From contig NZ_CP126958.1 in the NCBI RefSeq assembly GCF_002871915.2, forward strand, positions 62,001-126,000: 64,000 nt of DNA, in the 5' to 3' direction. Below, in pieces: positions 6,806 through 13,697 of this stretch. Each line of letters starts with the position of its first letter. Position 1 is the stretch's first letter. The notes below the pieces were generated by a model, which worked only from the letters and a program-made list of their open reading frames with translations, searched no databases and was not told the DNA's origin. This DNA comes from Aerococcus loyolae (GTDB lineage Bacteria > Bacillota > Bacilli > Lactobacillales > Aerococcaceae). Both the position numbers and the translations under genes were made by a program.

Positions 6806-7645
6806 ATGTCTAAAAAAACAAGCATTCCCTTTGCGAAATATAGTCAGCAGGTCAAGGCCAAGGCCCCGCTGATCCAAGTCTTAAATAATTATGTCACCAT
6901 CCATGATGTGGCCAATGTGATTTTGGCCAGTGGCGGGCGTCCCGTGATGACCGATAAATTACCTAATAGCCAGGATGTGGTCAAGTCGGCTGACCTTTTG
7001 CTCCTAAATGCTGCTAGCCCCAGACCTAATCAGGAATTGTTGGACCTCGCCACCACAGCAAAAAATGACCACCATCCCGTGGTCTTAGACCCAGTGGGGG
7101 TTTCAGCTATGCCGTCTAAATTAAAGCTCTGTCAGGATCTGATTGACCGGGGTCTAGTGACGGCGGTGAAGGGGAATGCTTCGGAAATTCGTAGCCTCCT
7201 CTTTGAAAAAAGCCAAGGATCTGGGGTCGACCTGGGTCCTGGAGACGAGGTGACCTTAGCTAATTTGGCTGATTTTGCTCCGGACTTTAAAGCTTATGCC
7301 CAAGAAAAAGAGATTATCCTAGCCATGTCAGGTCCGATTGACTTAGTGACTGACGGCGAACGGCTGGCAATCATTAAAAATGGTCACCCCTGGATGGCCT
7401 CCTATACGGGATCAGGTTGCCAGTTAAGCGGCGTCCTAGCTAGCTTTTTAGCCGGTAATCCGGATGAGGATCCTTTTTACCTAGCTACAGCAGCCATGAT
7501 TAGCTATGGGGTGGCGGGAGAAATCGCTGCTCAAGTGCTCCAGCCCTATGAGGGTAATGCCACTTATTCCAACCGGGTGATTGACCAGGTCTCCTTATTA
7601 GAGGCCAAAGAATTAGAAAGGAGAGCCAAGTATGACATTCAATAA
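6806..7645 (+). CDS. thiM: Hydroxyethylthiazole kinase
   Basis: A 279-residue kinase that phosphorylates 4-methyl-5-(2-hydroxyethyl)thiazole, the salvage route to the thiazole half of thiamine. The ribokinase-like fold is shown by LLLNAASPRPNQ, VLDPVGVSA near residue 93, VKGNASEIR near 125 and the anion-hole YTGSGCQLS near 206. Length is normal. It is the first gene behind the TPP riboswitch and overlaps the next gene by 14 bases, so the two are translationally linked. The ribosome binding site (AGAGAGATGAG) is only moderate. No thiC, thiG or thiamine transporter is in the window, so this locus makes thiamine phosphate from salvaged thiazole and pyrimidine. Confidence 0.95.
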   Translation: MSKKTSIPFAKYSQQVKAKAPLIQVLNNYVTIHDVANVILASGGRPVMTDKLPNSQDVVKSADLLLLNAASPRPNQELLDLATTAKNDHHPVVLDPVGVSAMPSKLKLCQDLIDRGLVTAVKGNASEIRSLLFEKSQGSGVDLGPGDEVTLANLADFAPDFKAYAQEKEIILAMSGPIDLVTDGERLAIIKNGHPWMASYTGSGCQLSGVLASFLAGNPDEDPFYLATAAMISYGVAGEIAAQVLQPYEGNATYSNRVIDQVSLLEAKELERRAKYDIQ

Positions 7646-9080
7646 AAATGATTTATTGGTCTATGCTATTACGCCCGACCGCTTTGACCATGACGACTTA
7701 ATCCAGCAAGTCAAGGAGGTCTTAATGGGCGGGGCCACGATCTTACAGTTACGTTTGAAGGACCATCCCTTTAAAGACCAGGAAGAAAAGCTGGAATTGA
7801 CTAAAAGAATTAAAGGTCTCTGCCAAGAAGCAGGTGTGCCTTTTATTATCGACGATGACTATGAGCTGGCCCTGGCTGTGGACGCTGACGGTCTCCATGT
7901 GGGAGAAGAGGACCTGCCAGTCGACCAGGCTAGAGAACTGCTCGGCCCGGATAAAATTATCGGGGCTTCGGCTAAGAGTCTGGACACCGCTCTAAAAGCC
8001 CAAGCAGCTGGTGCAGACTATTTGGGAGTTGGTGCCCTCTATCCGACTCAATCTAAGGCCAATGCCCAAGGGACCGGTCTGACCACCTTGAGAGCGATTG
8101 CCCAAGGGGTCAATATTCCTATCGTCGGCATAGGTGGGATTAACTTAGATAATATGGCCAATTTACGTGACCAGGGTCTGGCTGGGGTGGCCCTAATTTC
8201 CGCCCTATTTAAAGCGGATGATCCCTACCAAGCGACTCAAGATATCCGTAAAGCTGCTGAAAAGCTTTTTAAACTCCAAGCCGTCTTGACCATTGCTGGT
8301 TCAGACTCCAGTGGGGGAGCTGGTATTCAAGCGGACCTCAAGACCATGCAGGCCAATGGAGTCTTTGGTATGAGTGCCATTACTTCAGTGACCGCCCAAA
8401 ATACTAGGGGTGTGACCGGAGTCTATGACCTCAGTCCCGAGGCCTTGGCTAGCCAACTCCAAGCGGTTTTTGAGGATATTCCTCCGGCTAGCGTCAAGAT
8501 TGGCATGGTTTCCCAAGTGAAATTAGTGGAGGAAATCGCCAAAGCCCTTAAAAACTACCAGGCTAAAAATGTTGTGGTAGACCCGGTCATGGTCGCAACG
8601 AGCGGGTCCAACTTGATCCAAGACCAAGCCGTCCAAGTCTTAGCTGACCAGGTCTTCCCGCTGGCTTGCTTAATTACCCCTAATATTCCTGAAAGCCAGG
8701 TCTTAGCGGGACAAGACATCCATTCGGCAGCGGATATGGAAGCAGCCGCTAAGAAAATCAGCCAGACCTACCGGGTCGCGGTCCTCTGTAAGGGTGGCCA
8801 TCGGGTTAATGATGCTAACGATGTCCTGGTTACCCCTAAAGGAGAGGTTCACTGGTTTAAGGGTGAGCGGGTTGATAATCCCAATACCCATGGCACCGGC
8901 TGTACCCTATCCAGTGCCATTGCCAGCAACCTAGCCAAGGGTGATGACTTAGTTACTGCCATTGCCCGGGCTAAGACCTATCTCAGCCATGCTCTTAAAG
9001 ATCAATTAGACCTAGGTCAGGGGAGTGGCCCCTTGAACCATGGTTTTGGCCTCTTGACTTATTACCCCAGTGGCGATTAA
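7632..9080 (+). CDS. thiED: Fused thiamine-phosphate synthase / HMP(-P) kinase (ThiE-ThiD)
   Basis: A 482-residue fusion of two thiamine enzymes. Residues 1-210 are ThiE, a TIM barrel joining HMP-PP and thiazole phosphate: QLRLKD near 36, IIDDDYELA near 77, GASAKS near 112, YLGVGALYPTQSK near 133 and GIGGIN near 165. Residues about 215-482 are ThiD, which phosphorylates HMP twice: LTIAGSDSSGGAGIQADLK near 222, DPVMVATSGS near 318 and HGTGCTLSSAIA near 420. The junction is only a few residues, around KLFKLQAV. The gene starts inside thiM with GAAAGGAG before the ATG. With thiM it encodes all steps from salvaged ring precursors to thiamine phosphate. Fused ThiE/ThiD proteins are known elsewhere, but separate genes are more common. 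Confidence 0.94.
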   Translation: MTFNKNDLLVYAITPDRFDHDDLIQQVKEVLMGGATILQLRLKDHPFKDQEEKLELTKRIKGLCQEAGVPFIIDDDYELALAVDADGLHVGEEDLPVDQARELLGPDKIIGASAKSLDTALKAQAAGADYLGVGALYPTQSKANAQGTGLTTLRAIAQGVNIPIVGIGGINLDNMANLRDQGLAGVALISALFKADDPYQATQDIRKAAEKLFKLQAVLTIAGSDSSGGAGIQADLKTMQANGVFGMSAITSVTAQNTRGVTGVYDLSPEALASQLQAVFEDIPPASVKIGMVSQVKLVEEIAKALKNYQAKNVVVDPVMVATSGSNLIQDQAVQVLADQVFPLACLITPNIPESQVLAGQDIHSAADMEAAAKKISQTYRVAVLCKGGHRVNDANDVLVTPKGEVHWFKGERVDNPNTHGTGCTLSSAIASNLAKGDDLVTAIARAKTYLSHALKDQLDLGQGSGPLNHGFGLLTYYPSGD

Positions 9081-9170
9081 TTGCCTTAACTTCCCTTAGC
9101 AATTAGTTTTTAGTCTTTCAACCCTTCCACGAGGCTAGGCCTGCTAGGGGAAAAGTATCTGTACACCGAT

Positions 9171-9205
9171 AAGGGTCATGATAGCTTGTCATGGCCTTTT
9201 TCCTA
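9171..9205 (+). terminator. Probable terminator of the thiamine operon
   Basis: AAGG-GTCATGA can pair with TCATG-GCCTT, followed by TTTTT. The stem contains a bulge, so confidence is moderate. Confidence 0.55.
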
Positions 9206-9318
9206 TATTTTGGAAAAGCGGCTAAGTGTTTTTATAAAAGAGCATATTTTTCTAATATTGTGAAAATAAACACATATTTTCTCTTTTTAATTAAAATATA
9301 AAAATATTATTTAAAAAG

Positions 9319-9334
9319 TTGTAAGCGATTACAA
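9319..9334 (+). promoter_or_regulatory. cre site upstream of adhE (copy 1)
   Basis: TTGTAAGCGATTACAA is a near-perfect palindrome matching the CcpA catabolite-responsive element consensus. It lies about 70 bases upstream of the predicted -35. Confidence 0.75.
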
Positions 9335-9359
9335 GGTTAAATTACTAATGTTTCAGTAA

Positions 9360-9375
9360 TTGTAAGCGGTTATTG
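9360..9375 (+). promoter_or_regulatory. cre-like site upstream of adhE (copy 2)
   Basis: TTGTAAGCGGTTATTG repeats the left half of the first site 41 bp downstream with a weaker right half. The spacing is about four helical turns, which would allow two bound dimers on the same DNA face. Confidence 0.65.
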
Positions 9376-9399
9376 GTAAAAAGAAAAACAAAAAATAAC

Positions 9400-9428
9400 T
9401 TGCTTTTTATTTGTGAATAATTTAACAT
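9400..9428 (+). promoter_or_regulatory. adhE promoter with a Rex-like half site
   Basis: TTGCTT (9400-9405) and TAACAT (9423-9428) are 17 bp apart. The spacer contains TTGTGAATAATT, one good half of the redox regulator Rex consensus (TTGTGA-N6-TCACAA), with a degraded second half. Another half site, TTGTGAAAAT, occurs near 9257. The rest of the 400-base gap is A/T-rich and shows no gene. Confidence 0.5.
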
Positions 9429-9482
9429 AATAGCCATAAAGATGAAAGTCATTAAAAATCAAAGGAAAGGTTAGGAAGAACA

Positions 9483-12128
9483 ATGGCTAAAGGAAAAGAA
9501 CAAAAAGTAGATATTCCACAATTTATCGATGAGACAGTAGCTAAGGCTAAACAGGCCTTAGAGGATTTTATGGCCTTAGACCAAGAACAAATCGACCATA
9601 TTGTCACCAAGGCATCGATTGCTGCCTTAGACCAACATGGGGTCTTAGCTAAACATGCCGTTGAAGATACGGGACGGGGTGTGTTTGAAGATAAGGCCAC
9701 CAAGAACTTATTTGCCTGTGAACATGTTACCAACCACATGCGCCACTTGAAAACAGTAGGTATTATTGATCGTGATGAGGCCAAGGGATTGACCTATATT
9801 GCTGAACCGGTCGGGGTAATTTGTGGGATTGTCCCTACTACCAACCCAACATCGACAGCAATCTTTAAGTCCTTGATTTCCTTGAAGACCCGTAACCCGA
9901 TTGTCTTCTCTTTCCACCCTCAAGCGCTGGAATCTTCTATCCATGCGGCTAAAGTGGTGCGGGACGCAGCGATTGCGGCAGGGGCACCTGAAAACTGTAT
10001 CCAATGGATCGATCCAAAACATGCTTCCATGGAAGCTACCAATTTACTGATGAATCACCCTGATGTCGCAACGATTTTAGCCACTGGGGGATCTGCCATG
10101 GTTAAGGCCGCTTATTCTTGTGGGAAACCTGCTTTGGGTGTGGGACCAGGGAATGTGCCTGCCTATGTTGAAAAAACGGCCAACCTCAAGCAAGCTGTTA
10201 ATGACATTGTCATGAGTAAGGCCTTCGATAATGGGATGGTCTGTGCTTCAGAACAAGCTGCCATTGTTGACCAAGACATTTACCCCGCCTTCATTAAAGA
10301 AATGAAGTCCTACCATGTTTACTTTGTCAACCAAAAGGAAAAAGCTCTCTTAGAAGAATTCTGCTTTGGAGCTAAAGCCAATAGTGAAGCGGTTGACCAA
10401 GCCAAACTCAATGCCGATATTGTTGGGAAATCAGCGGTTTGGATTGCTAAAGAAGCCGGCTTTGAAGTTCCTGAAGAAACCGTCATCCTAGCAGCAGAGG
10501 TTCCTGAAGTGGGACCTGCCCAACCTCTTACCCGAGAAAAATTATCCCCAGTTCTTGCCATCTTAAAGGCTGAGACGACTGAGGATGGGATGGCTAAGGC
10601 CGAAGCCATGGTTGAATTTAATGGTCTAGGTCACTCCGCCGCCATCCATACCAATAACCATGACTTAGAAATCGAATACGCCAAACGGGTGAAAGTGGCC
10701 CGGGTGATTGTCAATGCGCCTTCAACCTTTGGGGGGATTGGGGATGTTTATAACTACTTTATTCCTTCCTTAACCCTAGGCTGTGGGTCTTATGGACATA
10801 ACTCCGTAGCTGGTAACGTGGGACCTTTAGATTTGATTAATATTAAACGAGTAGGGGAGCGGCAAAATAACATGCAATGGTTTAAAGTCCCTCGGGTTTA
10901 CTTCGAAAAGAATTCCATTAAATACTTACAAGAATTAGACCATGTGGAAAGGGTATCGATTATTTCTGATAAAGGCATCGCCAAACTCGGCTTTGTCCAA
11001 AAAGTCATTGACCAACTCCAACAACGGCAAAATAAGGTGGTCTATGATGTCTTTGACAACATTGAACCTGACCCAGATATTTCCACGGTTCAAGCGGGTG
11101 CTGACGCCATTCGTGCCTTCCAACCTGATACCATTATTGCTATTGGTGGGGGATCGGTTATGGACTCCGCTAAGATCATGTGGCTCTTCTATGAACGTCC
11201 TGACGTTGACTTCCGTGACCTGGTTCAAAAATTCATGGACATTAGAAAACGGGCCTTCCGTTTCCCAGCCCTCGGTGACAAAGCCCAATTAGTGGCTATT
11301 CCAACCACCTCAGGGACAGGTTCTGAAGTAACGCCTTTTGCGGTCATCTCAGACAAGAAGAACAATAAGAAGTACCCGCTTGCTGACTACGCCCTCTTAC
11401 CTAAGGTGGCTATCGTGGATTCCAGCTTTGTCGAAAAGGTACCTAGTCGGGTAACTGCTGCTACCGGGATGGACGTCTTAACCCATGCCATCGAAGCCTA
11501 TGTCTCCATCTTTGCTTCGGACTATACCGATGGACTTGCCCTTCAAGTCATTAAGATTGTCTTTGACCACTTGGAAAAATCGGTTAAAGACTTTGACCCA
11601 GTCGCTAGAGAGAAGATGCATAATGCGGCAACCATGGCGGGGATGGCCTTTGGTAACGCCTTCCTAGGAATTGTCCACTCCATGTCCCATAAGATCGGTG
11701 GGGTCTTCCATACCGTTCACGGGGAAAACAACGCTATCCTCCTGCCTTATGTGATCCGCTACAACGGGGAAAAACCAGGAAAACTTTCTACCTGGCCTAA
11801 ATACAACTATTACAAGGCTGGCGAACGTTACCAAGATATTGCCCGGATGCTGGGCTTAAAGGCTAATACAGTTGATGAAGCCGTTGCTTCCCTAGCCCAA
11901 GCCTGCTATGAACTCGGTGAAAAAGTTGGTCTACCAATGAGCTACCAAGCCCAAGGTCTTGACAAGAAAGAATGGGAAAAAGCCCTAGAACAACTTGCTT
12001 ATGATGCTTATGAAGACCAATGTACCCCATTAAACCCTCGTCTGCCATTAGTTCCTGATATGATGGCTATGATGCGGGCCGCTTACCAAGGTTATGGTAA
12101 GGCTCCAGAACCAATTAAGAATAAGTAA
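9483..12128 (+). CDS. adhE: Bifunctional acetaldehyde/alcohol dehydrogenase
   Basis: An 881-residue cytoplasmic enzyme reducing acetyl-CoA to acetaldehyde and then ethanol, regenerating two NAD+. Residues 1-450 are the CoA-acylating aldehyde dehydrogenase, with catalytic cysteine in MVCASEQAA near 253 and an NAD site ATGGSAMVKAAYS near 200. Residues about 460-870 are the iron-dependent alcohol dehydrogenase: AIGGGSVMDSAK near 553, TTSGTGSEVTPF near 612, GMDVLTHAIEAY near 662 and the iron-ligand stretch HSMSHKIGGVFHTVHGE near 732. Length fits AdhE (about 870-890), including its spirosome-forming interdomain part. It appears monocistronic. Control by CcpA and possibly Rex is inferred from the upstream sites. 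Confidence 0.97.
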   Translation: MAKGKEQKVDIPQFIDETVAKAKQALEDFMALDQEQIDHIVTKASIAALDQHGVLAKHAVEDTGRGVFEDKATKNLFACEHVTNHMRHLKTVGIIDRDEAKGLTYIAEPVGVICGIVPTTNPTSTAIFKSLISLKTRNPIVFSFHPQALESSIHAAKVVRDAAIAAGAPENCIQWIDPKHASMEATNLLMNHPDVATILATGGSAMVKAAYSCGKPALGVGPGNVPAYVEKTANLKQAVNDIVMSKAFDNGMVCASEQAAIVDQDIYPAFIKEMKSYHVYFVNQKEKALLEEFCFGAKANSEAVDQAKLNADIVGKSAVWIAKEAGFEVPEETVILAAEVPEVGPAQPLTREKLSPVLAILKAETTEDGMAKAEAMVEFNGLGHSAAIHTNNHDLEIEYAKRVKVARVIVNAPSTFGGIGDVYNYFIPSLTLGCGSYGHNSVAGNVGPLDLINIKRVGERQNNMQWFKVPRVYFEKNSIKYLQELDHVERVSIISDKGIAKLGFVQKVIDQLQQRQNKVVYDVFDNIEPDPDISTVQAGADAIRAFQPDTIIAIGGGSVMDSAKIMWLFYERPDVDFRDLVQKFMDIRKRAFRFPALGDKAQLVAIPTTSGTGSEVTPFAVISDKKNNKKYPLADYALLPKVAIVDSSFVEKVPSRVTAATGMDVLTHAIEAYVSIFASDYTDGLALQVIKIVFDHLEKSVKDFDPVAREKMHNAATMAGMAFGNAFLGIVHSMSHKIGGVFHTVHGENNAILLPYVIRYNGEKPGKLSTWPKYNYYKAGERYQDIARMLGLKANTVDEAVASLAQACYELGEKVGLPMSYQAQGLDKKEWEKALEQLAYDAYEDQCTPLNPRLPLVPDMMAMMRAAYQGYGKAPEPIKNK

Positions 12129-12155
12129 GAAATTCCTCTTGTATAGATAGAAAAA

Positions 12156-12446
12156 AGAGTGTGACAAAAGTCAAAAGAGCCCTGAACCGCTACGCATACT
12201 ATATCTGTAACTCGCTAGCGCTTCGAACAGCTACAGCAACTGGAATAAACTATGGAAGATAGGCGAAAGCCTATCGCACATAGTTTGTAGTTGGGTTCGC
12301 CTTGGCAGACTTGGAGTGATTTCACAAGTCAGAAACAAGCGAATGCCTCGCTTTTATTCTGACTTGCTCCAATCATCCAAGTCTAAACGCCTAGTCTCAC
12401 ACCCTGTATGAAGTGGACGTCAGGGCTGACTTTTGGAACAAATTTT
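12156..12446 (+). repeat. Long family 1 hairpin repeat downstream of adhE
   Basis: It begins AGAGTGTGAC and closes TTTTGGAACA. The outer arms AAAAGTC..AGCCCTGA and TCAGGGCTGACTTTT pair. Inside are the shared module starting GCTACGCATACTA, a perfect hairpin AACTATG..GATAGGC / GCCTATC..CATAGTT, and an extra inserted block with its own palindrome absent from the copy at 63511-63680. Confidence 0.85.
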
Positions 12447-12472
12447 AATTAGATGGTTCGTATTTTGAAAAG

Positions 12473-12501
12473 TGGCCGGGACTTTTGTCCCAGCCTTTTT
12501 T
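12473..12501. terminator. Terminator between convergent adhE and pgeF
   Basis: GGCCGGGAC and GTCCCAGCC pair around a TTTT loop and are followed by six T on the plus strand. It probably serves adhE and, less well, pgeF from the other side. The roughly 390-base gap here otherwise holds only the repeat at 12156-12446. Confidence 0.8.
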
Positions 12502-12522
12502 CGTTTATTATCAGATTTTTTG

Positions 12523-13296
12523 TTAATTCACACGGCCCTTTTGCCAGATGAAGCCCATGTGGCGGCCTTTAGTTTGGTTTTGACGGTAGGAGAAGCCTTG
12601 GGGGCTGGTATAGGTATCCATGGGGTCCACTTGGATGTTTTCGGGACGGATCCCTAAATGGAGGCATTGATTCCTGACCACGGCCTGGTTATCGATGTGC
12701 CACTTGCCGCTGTCCGCTTGGTAGGAGATATTTCCCTTTGAGCCTTCCAGGTCCTTGAATTGAAGGTAAACATCCTCATCGACTTCAAAGTGTTTTTGGC
12801 ATAAGGCTGGACCAATTTGAACCTGGATAGTTTCTGCTTGGACTTCAGGATGAACGGCAAAGATTTGCGCAAAGGTCACTCGGGTAATGTTTTGGACCGT
12901 GCCCCGCCAACCGGAATGGATGACGCCAATGAGGGGAGTCTTTTGGTCGTAGAAGAGAATAGGGACACAGTCAGCGGTGAAAATCCCTAACATGAGCTCC
13001 TCATCGAAAGTGTAGAGGGCGTCGGTTTGGGGGATAGCCGTGTCATTGGATAAGGCACCCTTGCCGCCGTCAGCCAGGCTAACTTCGACTGCTCGTTTGG
13101 AGTGAGTCTGATGGGCTTGGACAAAGTGGTCGGGACTGACATGGGTCGCTTGGAAAAAGGCTTTCCGGTTAGCCAGGACGGCAGCCAAGTCCTGGTAAGA
13201 ATGGATCCCCATATTGCCGGCTTCGGGCAGGTCGGAGTCTCTTAAGGTGATCCCCATTTGCAAGTGGGCGTCATTGTGATAGTAGTGAATAGACAT
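12523..13296 (-). CDS. pgeF: Laccase-domain protein / peptidoglycan editing factor PgeF (YlmD/YfiH family)
   Basis: A 257-residue multicopper-fold protein. The zinc-binding residues of the family are visible: the histidine in QAHQTH (about residue 65), the cysteine in GIFTADCVPIL (about 110) and the histidine in VIHSGWRG (about 127), plus IGPALCQKHFEV. Bacterial members have been shown to act as purine nucleoside phosphorylases or deaminases, and the E. coli one edits muropeptide precursors. I place the start at the ATG at 13296; a GTG nine bases upstream abuts the ribosome binding site GAAGGAAG and is unlikely. It stands alone, convergent with adhE. The older name polyphenol oxidase is probably misleading. 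Confidence 0.88.
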   Translation of the reverse strand: MSIHYYHNDAHLQMGITLRDSDLPEAGNMGIHSYQDLAAVLANRKAFFQATHVSPDHFVQAHQTHSKRAVEVSLADGGKGALSNDTAIPQTDALYTFDEELMLGIFTADCVPILFYDQKTPLIGVIHSGWRGTVQNITRVTFAQIFAVHPEVQAETIQVQIGPALCQKHFEVDEDVYLQFKDLEGSKGNISYQADSGKWHIDNQAVVRNQCLHLGIRPENIQVDPMDTYTSPQGFSYRQNQTKGRHMGFIWQKGRVN

Positions 13297-13340
13297 CAGG
13301 AACACTTCCTTCTATATAATAATGCCAAAGTATCTTGCTT

Positions 13341-13369
13341 ATTATAAGGGGATTTTCTCCCGCCCGCAA
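13341..13369 (-). promoter_or_regulatory. pgeF promoter
   Basis: On the minus strand TTGCGG (13364-13369) and TATAAT (13341-13346) are 17 bp apart, leaving a leader of about 40 bases. Confidence 0.65.
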
Positions 13370-13398
13370 TCCTTAGGCTCTGTTTATTCAATGATATT

Positions 13399-13579
13399 GG
13401 TGAGCATTCGTTCTGCTTTTGAAATTTAGTCATTAAAAAGCCGTGGCAACGGCTCGAGCTGAGATCTCTCGTCTAGCGAGCTTCAAACGTTTAGTACGGC
13501 TAAACCCTACTAAACGTAATTCACATCGCTTGCTTATTCACGGCTAACGACTAATTTCAAAGCGCCACTCATGCTCACC
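13399..13579. repeat. Family 2 palindromic repeat, long copy
   Basis: The ends are imperfect inverted repeats: GGTGAGCATTCGTTCTGC on the left and, reading inward from the right, GGTGAGCATGAGTGGCGC, each followed by TTTGAAATT. Inside are nested pairs TTAGTC/GACTAA, AGCCGT/ACGGCT and ACGTTTAGTA/TACTAAACGT. There is no open reading frame, so this is a MITE-like or foldback element. With the pgeF promoter and the next -10 it fills the 400-base gap between pgeF and the peptidase gene. Confidence 0.8.
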
Positions 13580-13697
13580 AACAGTAAAAAATAAAAAGTC
13601 CCATTTTATACAGTCGCAAGCGATCTGATTTCCTGGATAGTGACCCTAGGAAAAATTTGTTATACTAGTGAAAGATTCTTTAAGAGGAGTGCTTGTT

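Noticed and set aside
10935..11292. Overlapping open frames of about 117 codons on both strands inside adhE.
   Set aside because: They are alternative frames of a well-supported gene, without ribosome binding sites or recognisable products.
13668..13697. Upstream GTG start for the M16C peptidase.
   Set aside because: It overlaps the promoter -10 and precedes the ribosome binding site at 13682-13689, so it would lie at or before the transcript start.
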